Below the pieces are notes generated by a model. The model was given only the letters and a program-made list of their open reading frames with translations. It had not been told where the DNA came from and did no database searches. The position numbers and the translations under genes were made by a program. DNA of 24,210 nucleotides from an uncultured Bacilli bacterium (GTDB lineage Bacteria > Bacillota_I > Bacilli_A > RF39 > UBA660), in NCBI GenBank assembly GCA_949025205.1, contig CARMXJ010000020.1, positions 1 to 24,210 of the forward strand, read 5' to 3'. Every line of letters begins with the position of its first letter. Positions within the stretch are counted from its first letter, which is position 1. Below, piece by piece: positions 8,279 to 15,827 of the stretch.

Positions 8279-8306
8279 ATTATAACATTTATGTTTTGAA
8301 ATACAA
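8279..8306 (-). promoter_or_regulatory. Promoter of the antisense RNA
   Basis: On the minus strand TTGTAT (8306-8301) and TATAAT (8284-8279) are 16 bp apart, matching the spacing of the facing toxin promoter. Confidence 0.6.
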
Positions 8307-8417
8307 TCATTTTTTTGAAAAAATAAACACAATAATTTTACTATAAGAAGCTCAAATAGGAATTAAATCCTTCTTTTTTTATGTAAAAAATTTCCATAGT
8401 CGAAAGCAAACAAATGT

Positions 8418-8446
8418 TTGAAAAATGATATTTTTTATAGTATACT
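8418..8446 (+). promoter_or_regulatory. Promoter of the radical SAM-DUF4130-chaperonin operon
   Basis: TTGAAA (8418-8423), a 17-bp spacer and TATACT (8441-8446) predict transcription from about 8453, only some 10 nt before the ATG at 8463. The mRNA would have a very short leader, and this rules out the in-frame TTG at 8418 as the start codon. Confidence 0.65.
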
Positions 8447-8462
8447 ATTTGTGGTGAATAAA

Positions 8463-9674
8463 ATGGAATTACAAGAAAAACTAAAAATACTTGCAGATAG
8501 TGCCAAATACGATGCTTCTTGCTCTTCAAGTGGGAGTACAAGAAAAAACAAAGAAGGTGTTGGAAATACAGCAACATCAGGCATTTGTCACTCTTTTGCT
8601 TCTGATGGTAGATGCATTTCGTTATTAAAAATTCTTTTTACAAATTGTTGCATTTTTGATTGTAAATATTGTTTAAATAGGAAAAGCAATAACATAAAAA
8701 GAGCCATTTTTACGCCCGAAGAAGTTTGTGCCATTACCCTAAATTTTTACCGTAGAAATTACATTGAAGGATTGTTTTTAAGTTCGGGTATTATCAAAAG
8801 TCCGGACTATACAATGGAACTTTTAATTAAAACCATTACTCTTTTACGAAAAAAATACCATTTTAATGGATACATTCATGCCAAAGCCATTCCAGGAGCA
8901 AGTCCCAAATTATTAAAAGAGTTAGGCCTTTTGGTAGATAGATTGAGCGCTAATGTAGAACTTCCAACCGAAAATGGTTTAAAACTATTAGCGCCCAATA
9001 AAAAGAGTGGAAATGTAGCATCTATTATGGAATACGTAAAAACAAATCAAAGCAAAAGATATGTTCCTGCAGGACAAAGTACACAAATGATTATTGGAGC
9101 CACAAAAGAAAGTGACTTAGAAATTATGAAAAAAAGCGAAAATATGTACCAAAATTACCGCCTAAAAAGAGTTTTTTATTCTGCTTACATTCCTATTAAC
9201 AAAGACAATTTACTTCCCACTTTAGAGCATCCTCCTTTAGTTAGAGAAAATAGACTGTATCAAGCCGATTGGTTACTTCGTTTTTACAATTTCAAAGTAA
9301 AAGACCTTTTAGATAATCAAAATCCCAATTTTAACATTTTAGTTGACCCTAAAACAGACTGGGCTTTAAGACACATAAAAGAATTTCCCAAAGAAATAAA
9401 TACTTGTTCCTATTATGATTTATTAAAAATACCTGGCATTGGGGTAAAAAGTGCTAAAAGAATTTTTGCTTCTCGAAAAAAATTTACCATTCGGTATGAA
9501 GACTTAAAAAGAATGGGTGTGGTTTTAAAAAGAGCCAAATATTTTATTTTATGTGGTGGAAAATATTTTATTCGAAGAGAATGGTTTAAAAAAGAATTTA
9601 TTGAAAAAAATATCCTCTTAGAAGAACACACAAAAGAAAGTTATCATAAAGAACAGCTGAGGTTATTTGAATGA
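8463..9674 (+). CDS. Putative DNA modification/repair radical SAM protein with HhH motif
   Basis: 403 aa. It matches the radical SAM family regularly found beside the DUF4130/uracil-DNA-glycosylase-like partner (TIGR03916-type). The [4Fe-4S] site is C63-x3-C67-x2-C70 (NCCIFDCKYC). Upstream lies the family-typical ASCSSSGSTRK and SGICHSFASDGRCISLLK. A helix-hairpin-helix DNA-binding motif (LLKIPGIGVKSAKRIF, about 323-338) is near the C-terminus. The family is presumed to act on damaged or modified DNA bases by radical chemistry; no reaction is proven as far as I know. The ATG at 8463 follows a strong promoter and weak GGTG. Its last four bases overlap the partner start (ATGA), so the two are translationally coupled. 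Confidence 0.9.
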   Translation: MELQEKLKILADSAKYDASCSSSGSTRKNKEGVGNTATSGICHSFASDGRCISLLKILFTNCCIFDCKYCLNRKSNNIKRAIFTPEEVCAITLNFYRRNYIEGLFLSSGIIKSPDYTMELLIKTITLLRKKYHFNGYIHAKAIPGASPKLLKELGLLVDRLSANVELPTENGLKLLAPNKKSGNVASIMEYVKTNQSKRYVPAGQSTQMIIGATKESDLEIMKKSENMYQNYRLKRVFYSAYIPINKDNLLPTLEHPPLVRENRLYQADWLLRFYNFKVKDLLDNQNPNFNILVDPKTDWALRHIKEFPKEINTCSYYDLLKIPGIGVKSAKRIFASRKKFTIRYEDLKRMGVVLKRAKYFILCGGKYFIRREWFKKEFIEKNILLEEHTKESYHKEQLRLFE

Positions 9675-10417
9675 ATAACATCTATATCTATGAAGGGGAT
9701 TTTATAAGCCTTTTAAATACCATCACCTATTTAATCAAAAATAAGAAAAAGCCAGACAACATAAAAAATGATTTGTATGCCCAAACTTTATTAGATAACA
9801 TATTTAACTTATCTATCCCTAAAAACGAAAAAATAATAGAAGAAGTAAGAAATCATTTTGGTAAATACGTTTTGCGTATTATGTACTGTATTTTTTTATC
9901 TGAAGCAGAAAACAAAGAACTTATTATATTTTATCTATTTAAAAATGCTTTGAAATACCAAGACAAAGTTTTATATTATCGCAACTTAAAATGTGTAAGT
10001 GAAGGCATGAAAATCGCAAATTACGTGATACATGAAAGTCATAAAATGAAGGGATTTTTAAGATTTAAAGAATTAGAAAATAAAGTGTTATATGCCGAAA
10101 TGGCCCCAACAAATAATATATTATTTTTAGTATCAAAACATTTTCAAAATCGTTTAAAAAATGAATATTGGATGATTAAAGATGTAAATAGAAAATTAAT
10201 AAGTATTTATGATAAGAAAAATTTTTTTATTGTGTTAGAAGAAGAACTTAAAGATACAATGGAAGAGGAAAGTGAGTCTGAAAAAATGGTAGAAAATTTA
10301 TGGATTACTTTTTATAAAACCATAGGTATTAAAGAAAGAAAAAACGACCGATGTCGCATGAATTTTATGCCGAAAAAATATTGGAAATACATAACAGAAG
10401 TGAGGGAAGAAATATGA
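9671..10417 (+). CDS. DUF4130/TIGR03915-type DNA metabolism protein
   Basis: 248 aa. It is the regular partner of the radical SAM/HhH protein: it begins with the family pattern YIYEGDFISLLNTI, has KGFLRFKELE (about 125-134), APTNNILFLVSKHFQNRL in the middle (the HF-RL pattern of the family) and ends with a NFMPKKYWKYITE motif. In many genomes this protein is fused to a C-terminal uracil-DNA-glycosylase domain; here it is only the DUF4130 portion, without that domain. It probably assists recognition or processing of a DNA lesion. ATGA overlaps link it to both neighbours (9671 and 10414), so the three-gene operon is tightly coupled. Confidence 0.88.
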   Translation: MNNIYIYEGDFISLLNTITYLIKNKKKPDNIKNDLYAQTLLDNIFNLSIPKNEKIIEEVRNHFGKYVLRIMYCIFLSEAENKELIIFYLFKNALKYQDKVLYYRNLKCVSEGMKIANYVIHESHKMKGFLRFKELENKVLYAEMAPTNNILFLVSKHFQNRLKNEYWMIKDVNRKLISIYDKKNFFIVLEEELKDTMEEESESEKMVENLWITFYKTIGIKERKNDRCRMNFMPKKYWKYITEVREEI

Positions 10418-11961
10418 AAAAAGTAATAAGTGGTGAGAAATTGCAAAACAAAGTAAAGGAAAGTATCGAACTGCTTTGTGGAACAGTAAAAGGTACGTTA
10501 GGCCCTAAAGGAAACAATGTTATCATTGACCACTCTAGTTTTTCTCCTTTTATTACAAATGATGGAGTTACGATTGCAAAGAATATCGAAAGTGATGATG
10601 AAGCAGTGGGTGCTATTCTAGAAATTGTTAAAGAAGCTTCCATTAAAACAAATGAGGAAGTAGGAGATGGAACGACTTCAACGCTAGTTCTTTTAGAAAA
10701 CCTTTATAAAGAAAGTTTAGAATACATAAACGGGGGAATGAATCCTATTCTTTTAAAAAAAGAACTCGATAAAACTTTAAATAGGATTTTAGAACATTTG
10801 CAAAAGGAAAAATTGCCTCCAACGAAAGAAAAAATCTTGCATATTGCCAAAATTGCTGCAAACGATGAAGAACTTGGGGCAGTTGCTTATAAAGCGTTTC
10901 AAAAAGTTAAAAATAAAAATGCGATTACCATAACTGAAACAAAGGAAAACAAAACAGAAGTGCATTTTAAAAAAGGCTATGCATTTGCTAGTACACTTGC
11001 TTCTCCTTATTTTTTAAATGATAGTCCAAAATTAAGCTTTAAGGATGCTTTTGTTTTACTAATAAAAGATACTTTGACGGATATAGAAACCATTAGTTTT
11101 ATTTTAAATGATGTAATGAAAAACAAAAAAAGTGTAGTTATAATTGCCCGTGATTATGAAGAATATGTAGTCCAAGAAATAACTTCTCTTTGTCTAAACG
11201 ATAATCTAAATGCTTGTTTGATAAAAACGAATGAATACGGACTACAAGAACAAGCGGTCGAAAAAGACATAGAAACAATTACTGGAGCAAAAAAAATAGA
11301 AAAAAACATTTTAAATGCCAAGTTAGGATTTGTATCCAATATAATCATAGAAAAAGAAAAAGTAAGAATAGATTTTACATCCAATGAAATTATAAAAAAA
11401 TACATCGTAAATTTAAAAAAAGAAAGTAAAGAAACAAAAGAAGAATTTGAATTAGAATTTATTCAAAAAAGGATTGCAATGTTTACCTATGGAATAGCTG
11501 AAATTTTAATAGGAGCTCCTACCAAAACAGAGTGTCAAGAAAGAAAAATGAGATTAGAAGATGCATTATGTGCAGTATCTGCTTCAAGTAGTGGTATTTT
11601 AATCGGCGGTGGTTTAAGTTTACTACAAATGGCAAGTCAAATAAAAGGTACAACAGAAGCAACAAAAATTTGGAAAAAAGCTCTTACAAAACCATTTGAA
11701 CAAATACTTATTAATGCAGGGCTTGATTATAAAAGAATAAAAGAGCAAATTGAAAAAAAGGAATACAAAGTATTATATAATGTAAGTAAAAACGAGTGGG
11801 AAGACTCTCAAAATACTTATGTAATTGACCCTCTTTTAGTTGTATACAATTCTTTAATAAATGCTTCTTCTATAGCTGGTATGTTACTTACAACAACCAG
11901 TTTAATTATTAACGAACATGCAAACAATGTTCAGAAAGTAAGTGACTATACTGAATTATAA
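10414..11961 (+). CDS. Divergent GroEL-like chaperonin (Cpn60/TCP-1 family)
   Basis: 515 aa from ATG 10414, which overlaps the previous stop as ATGA and has a GAGGGAAG Shine-Dalgarno; a longer in-frame start at 10351 lies within the upstream gene. Chaperonin hallmarks remain: TLGPKGNNV (28-36), TNDGVTIA (48-55, with the ATPase Asp), VGDGTTST (83-90) and RLEDALCAVSASSSGILIGGG (about 380 onward, with the catalytic Asp of the ED pair). The apical domain is highly diverged, and the C-terminal Gly-Gly-Met tail of GroEL is absent; the protein ends SDYTEL. No groES is in the window. The intact ATP motifs suggest an active ring ATPase with specialised clients. Its place in a DNA-repair operon suggests it may fold the radical SAM enzyme or have been adapted to a new role; both are inference. 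Confidence 0.88.
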   Translation: MKKVISGEKLQNKVKESIELLCGTVKGTLGPKGNNVIIDHSSFSPFITNDGVTIAKNIESDDEAVGAILEIVKEASIKTNEEVGDGTTSTLVLLENLYKESLEYINGGMNPILLKKELDKTLNRILEHLQKEKLPPTKEKILHIAKIAANDEELGAVAYKAFQKVKNKNAITITETKENKTEVHFKKGYAFASTLASPYFLNDSPKLSFKDAFVLLIKDTLTDIETISFILNDVMKNKKSVVIIARDYEEYVVQEITSLCLNDNLNACLIKTNEYGLQEQAVEKDIETITGAKKIEKNILNAKLGFVSNIIIEKEKVRIDFTSNEIIKKYIVNLKKESKETKEEFELEFIQKRIAMFTYGIAEILIGAPTKTECQERKMRLEDALCAVSASSSGILIGGGLSLLQMASQIKGTTEATKIWKKALTKPFEQILINAGLDYKRIKEQIEKKEYKVLYNVSKNEWEDSQNTYVIDPLLVVYNSLINASSIAGMLLTTTSLIINEHANNVQKVSDYTEL

Positions 11962-12043
11962 AATTGTAGAAGTAAAAGAATTTCCAAAGCGAAGAACAAA
12001 TTTTTAAACTCTAATTTATAAATTTGTGCTATACTATTTGTAT

Positions 12044-12104
12044 ACATATTCCTTTGCTATTGTTATTTTTCAAACTTTATTATAACAAATGGAATATGTT
12101 TTTT
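12044..12104 (+). terminator. Probable terminator of the repair-chaperonin operon
   Basis: A long stem pairs ACATATTCC (12044-12052) with GGAATATGT (12091-12099), enclosing an inner stem TGTTAT/ATAACA, and is followed by six T. Confidence 0.55.
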
Positions 12105-12140
12105 CATTTCCAGCCAATCCCTTATAAATCTTACAAAATA

Positions 12141-12168
12141 TTGACATTTTGCTTAAAATATATAATAA
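12141..12168 (+). promoter_or_regulatory. Orphan promoter-like site
   Basis: A perfect TTGACA (12141-12146) is followed 16 bp later by TAATAA (12163-12168); a TATAAT also lies at 12161 with a short 14-bp spacer. No reading frame follows for 300 bp, so it may drive a small RNA ending at 12374. Confidence 0.4.
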
Positions 12169-12270
12169 TACATAACACATAGGAATTTTTAGTTGTAAAA
12201 AATATTTTCTGTGTATCTAATATAAATAGAGTGATGAGTTAATTCATCTATTCTACTTTATAGGAACATA

Positions 12271-12308
12271 AAAAGAGATACCCTTAAGTTTCGTTAGGTG
12301 TTATCTCT
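12271..12308 (-). terminator. Terminator-like hairpin
   Basis: AGAGATA (12274-12280) pairs with TATCTCT (12302-12308), with further partial pairing inside. Only on the minus strand is it followed by a T run (TTTT). It resembles the neighbouring hairpin at 12338-12374 in loop and arm sequence (both contain AAGTTT near the loop). Confidence 0.5.
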
Positions 12309-12337
12309 GTTCAACAAAAATAATTTATTGAGTTCAG

Positions 12338-12374
12338 AAAAAAACACCCTACTAAGTTTGTAAGGTGTTTTTTT
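12338..12374 (+). terminator. Bidirectional terminator
   Basis: AAAAAAACACC (12338-12348) pairs with GGTGTTTTTTT (12364-12374). T runs exist on both strands, so it can stop transcription both ways. Confidence 0.7.
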
Positions 12375-12486
12375 CTAGTCCTTTGATTTTAGTGCAACAA
12401 TGGTGTAAAGAATTATTAAAGCTAATGCTACAAGTAATTCCAACTCTGTATACGCTTTCTATCATTGAACATCATCCTAAAGAGTT

Positions 12487-12823
12487 CCTTTAGCTTATGA
12501 TATTACAGTATCAAGTAGTTATAATGCTAGTATTAAAAATAAAGGCAATGTTAATTTATACTTTGCAAATAAAGAAATTCTTGAATTTGGAAAAATCGAA
12601 ATACAAAGCCCACAAAGGGAAAATTGTTCCAGTTTATGATATAGAACGATGTCTATGTGATATTCTAAAAGATAAAGAAAGCCAAGATATAGAAATTATC
12701 AAATATGCTTACAAAACCTATGTAAAATCGCCAAAGAAAAACATTCATAAATTAATAGAGTATGCAAAAAAATTAAAAGTGGAAAAAGAAGTGAATTCCA
12801 ATTTAGAGGTTTTACTATGGTGA
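12487..12823 (+). pseudogene. abiEi: Broken AbiEi-type antitoxin (type IV TA)
   Basis: Two frames carry consecutive parts of one AbiEi-like protein. From 12487 the frame reads PLAYDITVSSSYNASIKNKG and VNLYFANKEILEFGKIEI, as in the middle of AbiEi antitoxins. Near 12617-12622 the match shifts to the frame ending at 12823, which reads GKIVPVYDIERCLCDILKDK and KNIHKLIEYAKKLKVEKEV, the conserved VYDIERTICDI region and C-terminus. A stop lies just upstream of 12487 in the first frame, and the N-terminal winged-helix part is not visible. The frame-ending ORF alone (from 12497) would start inside shifted sequence and is not a real protein. AbiEi normally represses and neutralises the AbiEii nucleotidyltransferase toxin, whose stump follows. 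Confidence 0.7.
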
Positions 12824-12852
12824 ATGCTGAAAGTTTAAAATACAAAAAAACG
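12817..12852 (+). pseudogene. abiEii: N-terminal stump of AbiEii-type toxin
   Basis: ATG 12817 overlaps the abiEi stop as in intact abiE operons and reads MVNAESLKYKK, the typical start of AbiEii nucleotidyltransferases (M-NAxSLKxK). The similarity ends at the terminator hairpin 12851-12870, after which nothing of the toxin remains. The toxin was thus lost by a deletion whose edge lies at the repeated terminator element. Confidence 0.55.
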
Positions 12853-12909
12853 AACTACCTAAATAGTTCGAGTATTCTTGAATGAAGCGAATGGCATAGA
12901 TATTTGCAA
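12843..12909 (-). repeat. Dispersed 3'-end element, copy A (core plus terminator)
   Basis: On the minus strand a 26-nt core (12909-12884, rc of GAAGCGAATGGCATAGATAT and onward) is followed after 13 nt by the hairpin CGAACTA...TAGTTCG (12870-12851) and a T7 run. The core matches copy D at 22 of 26 positions. It lies 22 bp after the stop of the DUF6512 gene and acts as its terminator. Confidence 0.7.
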
Positions 12910-12931
12910 TGCAGAAATCAGAATTGTTAAT

Positions 12932-13471
12932 TTATTTTTTATTGTATATTCCAAAAGAATTGGTTATAGGGTCCTTAAATAAACCTATATGCGGTGGATA
13001 AAAAGTAAAAATAATGAATAATATGGCTAGTATAATCCAAATACCTACCCAAAATATAGTGTTACAATCTAAATAGTTACTAACAGATTTAATAGTATAA
13101 AATTCTTCTAAAAGTATCGCCATAATAAAACTGCCTATATTTATAAATCCAAAGTTAGCCCTGATAATACCTGTATATGTATAGAAAAAAACAACTATAA
13201 AAGAAAGCGAAAGCAATAAGGCCTTTGTTTTAACACATAAATAATTTGAAACAATTTTTTTAGAATAGATATAACCTATAATAGTTGTTATAAACATTGG
13301 GAAAAATAATAGTTTTAAATGTTCCCAAGTACTTTCGTTAATTGCACTAAAAGTTCCAATAAATGGATTATTATTAGACCACTCATAAAGAAAATGAAGA
13401 ATAACTCCAGTTATTAATATGAAAAGCGTATTAAATAGTTCTAATTTAAAAATCTTTTTTTGTGTGGACAC
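12932..13471 (-). CDS. DUF6512-family integral membrane protein
   Basis: 179 aa from a GTG at 13471, chosen because AGGTGAG lies directly upstream and because homologue-like sequence starts there (VSTQKKIFKLELFNTLFI); a longer reading to 13603 would add an unlikely stretch and overlap the divergent gene. Six or so hydrophobic segments fill the protein. The signature of the family is clear: LHFLYEWSNNNPFIGTFSAI followed by NESTWEHLKLLFFPMF, and later FFYTYTGI with a glycine-poor second half. The function of DUF6512 is unknown. It is transcribed alone on the minus strand, divergent from the gene at 13596, and followed by copy A of the dispersed terminator element. Confidence 0.85.
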   Translation of the reverse strand: MSTQKKIFKLELFNTLFILITGVILHFLYEWSNNNPFIGTFSAINESTWEHLKLLFFPMFITTIIGYIYSKKIVSNYLCVKTKALLLSLSFIVVFFYTYTGIIRANFGFINIGSFIMAILLEEFYTIKSVSNYLDCNTIFWVGIWIILAILFIIFTFYPPHIGLFKDPITNSFGIYNKK

Positions 13472-13595
13472 TTTTTTCTCACCTATATTTATTTTATGTA
13501 ATTCACATTTAATTATGTTGTTGTAATTACAGATACACAAGTATATTTTAGGCAAAAAGAACCACAATAACAAATATAGAAGGATGTGGAAAAAA

Positions 13596-14033
13596 ATGAA
13601 CAAAGAACAAAAAGAAGTAAATGTTTTGGATGAATTAAATAAAGGTGCTTGTATGGGAAGGGATGCTATTGATTTTATATTGGATAAAGTGGAAGATAAG
13701 AATCTAAAGACAGAACTAAATAATCAATATGAGAAATATAAAAGCATTTCCGACCATATTGCTTCCATGTATCCTGAGTATAGTGAGAAAGAACCTCATG
13801 AAACAAATGCTATCAATAAGATGATGACTTGGTATGGAATTGAAATGAAAACTTTGCTTGATAACAGTACTTCTAAAATTGCCGAGTTACTTTTACAAGG
13901 AACGAATATGGGGATTATTGAGGGAAGAAAGCTCTTGAATCATAAAGATACGAATAAAGATGTACATGATTTAATCCAAGAATATGTTGATATGCAAGAA
14001 GATGCCGTTGAAAAATTAAAAAAATTTCTATAA
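13596..14033 (+). CDS. Small helical-bundle protein of unknown function
   Basis: 145 aa, entirely alpha-helical by pattern, with no membrane segment. Residues 13-60 and 70-145 form long amphipathic helices; the motif STSKIAELLLQGTNMGIIEG (about 93-112) and the ending EDAVEKLKKFL look like a four-helix, ferritin-like or DUF2383-like bundle that I recall from many anaerobic Firmicutes as hypothetical proteins. No iron ligand set (ExxH pairs) can be made out with certainty. The ATG at 13596 is preferred over 13584 because GAAGG at 13579-13583 is then at a usable distance. It is a single gene ending at two terminators. Confidence 0.78.
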   Translation: MNKEQKEVNVLDELNKGACMGRDAIDFILDKVEDKNLKTELNNQYEKYKSISDHIASMYPEYSEKEPHETNAINKMMTWYGIEMKTLLDNSTSKIAELLLQGTNMGIIEGRKLLNHKDTNKDVHDLIQEYVDMQEDAVEKLKKFL

Positions 14034-14085
14034 GAAATAGGTGCAAATCTATTTTTTGTTTTGAATTTATTAAATATTTTAAAAG

Positions 14086-14111
14086 CTATGAGTCAAAATT
14101 CATAGTTTTTT
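14086..14111 (+). terminator. Terminator of the helical-bundle gene
   Basis: CTATGA (14086-14091) pairs with TCATAG (14100-14105) and is followed by seven T. A weaker hairpin (AAATAG/CTATTT, 14035-14054) precedes it. Confidence 0.7.
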
Positions 14112-14384
14112 ATGTAATATAAAACGCATACTAAGTGTAAGTAATTCTCTTAAGTAGAGCGATTGTTTACTAAGTTATGAACAGTAACAAACAAAAATTT
14201 CTTAATAATTTGATGAAATATTGTGGATATCCTAACATTGCGTTACAAAATGGATTTTATTATCTAAAAATATTAAATTTTAAATTTATTAGAAAATTGG
14301 AATTAGATATAGTATAATTAAATTTGTAAAGTTTAAATGGTATTCGTTTAAAGATGAGGTTATAATAAGAAAGCAGTAAATGTT
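14112..14384 (+). promoter_or_regulatory. Leader region of the radical SAM operon
   Basis: No convincing gene is seen. The only promoter-like site is TTAGAA with TATAAT at 14313-14318 after an 18-bp spacer, giving a leader of about 60 nt. A 46-codon open frame (14177-14317) lacks a ribosome binding site and overlaps this promoter. Confidence 0.4.
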
Positions 14385-15827
14385 ATGGTAGTGAAGTTAA
14401 AAGATAATATAGTATTAAGAGAAGAAGCAATGGGCGGAAAGTGTTTTGATAAACGAAATGGAAATATCATAGAAGTAGATAAAGAACTTTATTTAATTCT
14501 TCATAAAATGGAAAGACTTGGGATATTAGATGTATCTTTGATAGAGAAAAACAAAAAATTTAAGCAATGCATTCAAAAATTATTAAAGCTAGGTATATTA
14601 GAAAAAATGCCGATTGGTTTATTAAATGAACATTACTTTGAAAAAGAAAAAGAATATCAAAAACCTACTATGAAGAAACATGATTACATAGTACCAGAAA
14701 CAATTCATTATGCAGTGACTTTTCGTTGTAATAACCATTGTAAAGATTGTTATATGAAAAAGCATGAAAGTATTTATAATGAAGAAATGTCATTAAAAGA
14801 GATAAGAGATGTTTTCTCTGATATCAAAAATGTAGGGATATTTCAATTAGCAATTGGTGGAGGAGAACCATTTTTAAAAGAAAACTTAGAAAGTATTTTC
14901 AAAATAGCTTATGAATTAGGCTTTGTAATCCATGTGACTACAGGAAAATATAACTTAAGCACCAAAAAACTAGAAATGATAAAAAAGTACGTTAGTGTTT
15001 TACAAATAGGATTATGAATCAATAAAGATGGCGAGTTAGATGAAAAAGAAGAACTAAATAATCTTACTGAAAAATTACAAAAAAATAATATTGCTTTTGG
15101 AGCTAATTTTATATTAAATCGAAGTGGAATTCATAATTTTACAAGTGTATTATCAAAGATTAACGAATATGGTTTTTATTCCGTGACTTTAATTCGCTAT
15201 AAACCACCAATAAATCAAAAAAGATGGGAGAGTGAAGTACCTACATATGATGATTGGCTTCTCTTAGAACGTACTTTAAAAAATATTGATTTAGAAACGA
15301 ATATGGCAGTTCGATTTGATTGCGGTCTTTCTCATTTAGCAAGAGAAGATATTAATATTTCTAAAGAAAATGGTTATCATGGATGTGTGGCTGGAAGTTT
15401 AATGTTGTCTATGTCACCAGATGGTTCTTTGTTTCCTTGTTCTCAGCTTGTAGGAAAACAATTTTATATTGGTAACTTGAAACATGAAAAATTTATAGAT
15501 ATCTTAACAAAAAGTAAAACGTTAAAAAAGTATAGTCAATTTAGAGATACGACTTCTTATCGTTTTAGTATTTGTGGACAATGTAAATTTAGTGAATTTT
15601 GTGGGTCATGTAGGGTCTTATCAAGTGATGGAATGAATGAGGGTATATTATGTCATGCTCCAGTTTTTAAAAAAAGTGATGATAGTATGTGGGATAGTTA
15701 TTTAGATTTATGCGATGTAGCGGGAACTACAATGAATGGAATACCTTATTATACTTATGAACAATATATGAATTCTTATTTAACAAATTATCCAGAAAGG
15801 TTGAGGAAAAAAGATGGAGATAATTAG
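14385..15827 (+). pseudogene. PqqD-radical SAM-SPASM maturase interrupted by an in-frame TGA
   Basis: The frame is open from ATG 14385 to TAA 15827 apart from one TGA at 15015-15017, giving two pieces (210 aa and, from the next usable codons, about 269 aa). Part 1 has a PqqD-like N-terminus (about 1-75, peptide-binding winged helix) and the radical SAM [4Fe-4S] motif C115-x3-C119-x2-C122 (VTFRCNNHCKDCYMKKH), with GGGEPF (about 164-169). Part 2 completes the barrel and holds a SPASM domain with auxiliary-cluster cysteines in LFPCSQLVGK, SICGQCKFSEFCGSCRVL and ILCHAP. Such enzymes usually modify ribosomally made peptides; no precursor is recognisable. The TGA follows LQIGL and needs one base change from GGA or CGA. 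The gene overlaps the next start by 14 bp. Either a recent nonsense mutation, or read-through at TGA. Confidence 0.8.

Larger units (their letters stand above)
11962..12486. other. Non-coding interval with hairpins, after the chaperonin operon
   Basis: No credible gene is seen. It holds a long hairpin (12044-12104), a promoter-like TTGACA (12141-12146) with TAATAA 16 bp on, a hairpin GATGA/TCATC near 12234-12249, and two related terminator hairpins (12271-12308 and 12338-12374). The order promoter, hairpin, terminator could make a small RNA of about 200 nt. Confidence 0.5.

Noticed and set aside
12497..12823. ORF of 108 aa as an independent gene
   Set aside because: Its first approx. 40 residues are translated from sequence that matches AbiEi in another frame; it is the tail of a frameshifted pseudogene.
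14177..14317. 46-codon open frame (MNSNKQKFLNNLMKYCGYPN...) upstream of the radical SAM gene, considered as a peptide precursor
   Set aside because: No Shine-Dalgarno site, overlaps the only promoter-like TATAAT, has one cysteine and no leader/core pattern. It cannot be supported without conservation data.
15015..15060. Selenocysteine decoding of the TGA in the radical SAM gene
   Set aside because: No stable GC-containing hairpin is visible directly after the TGA, and the position is not at a cysteine expected in the family. A nonsense mutation is simpler.
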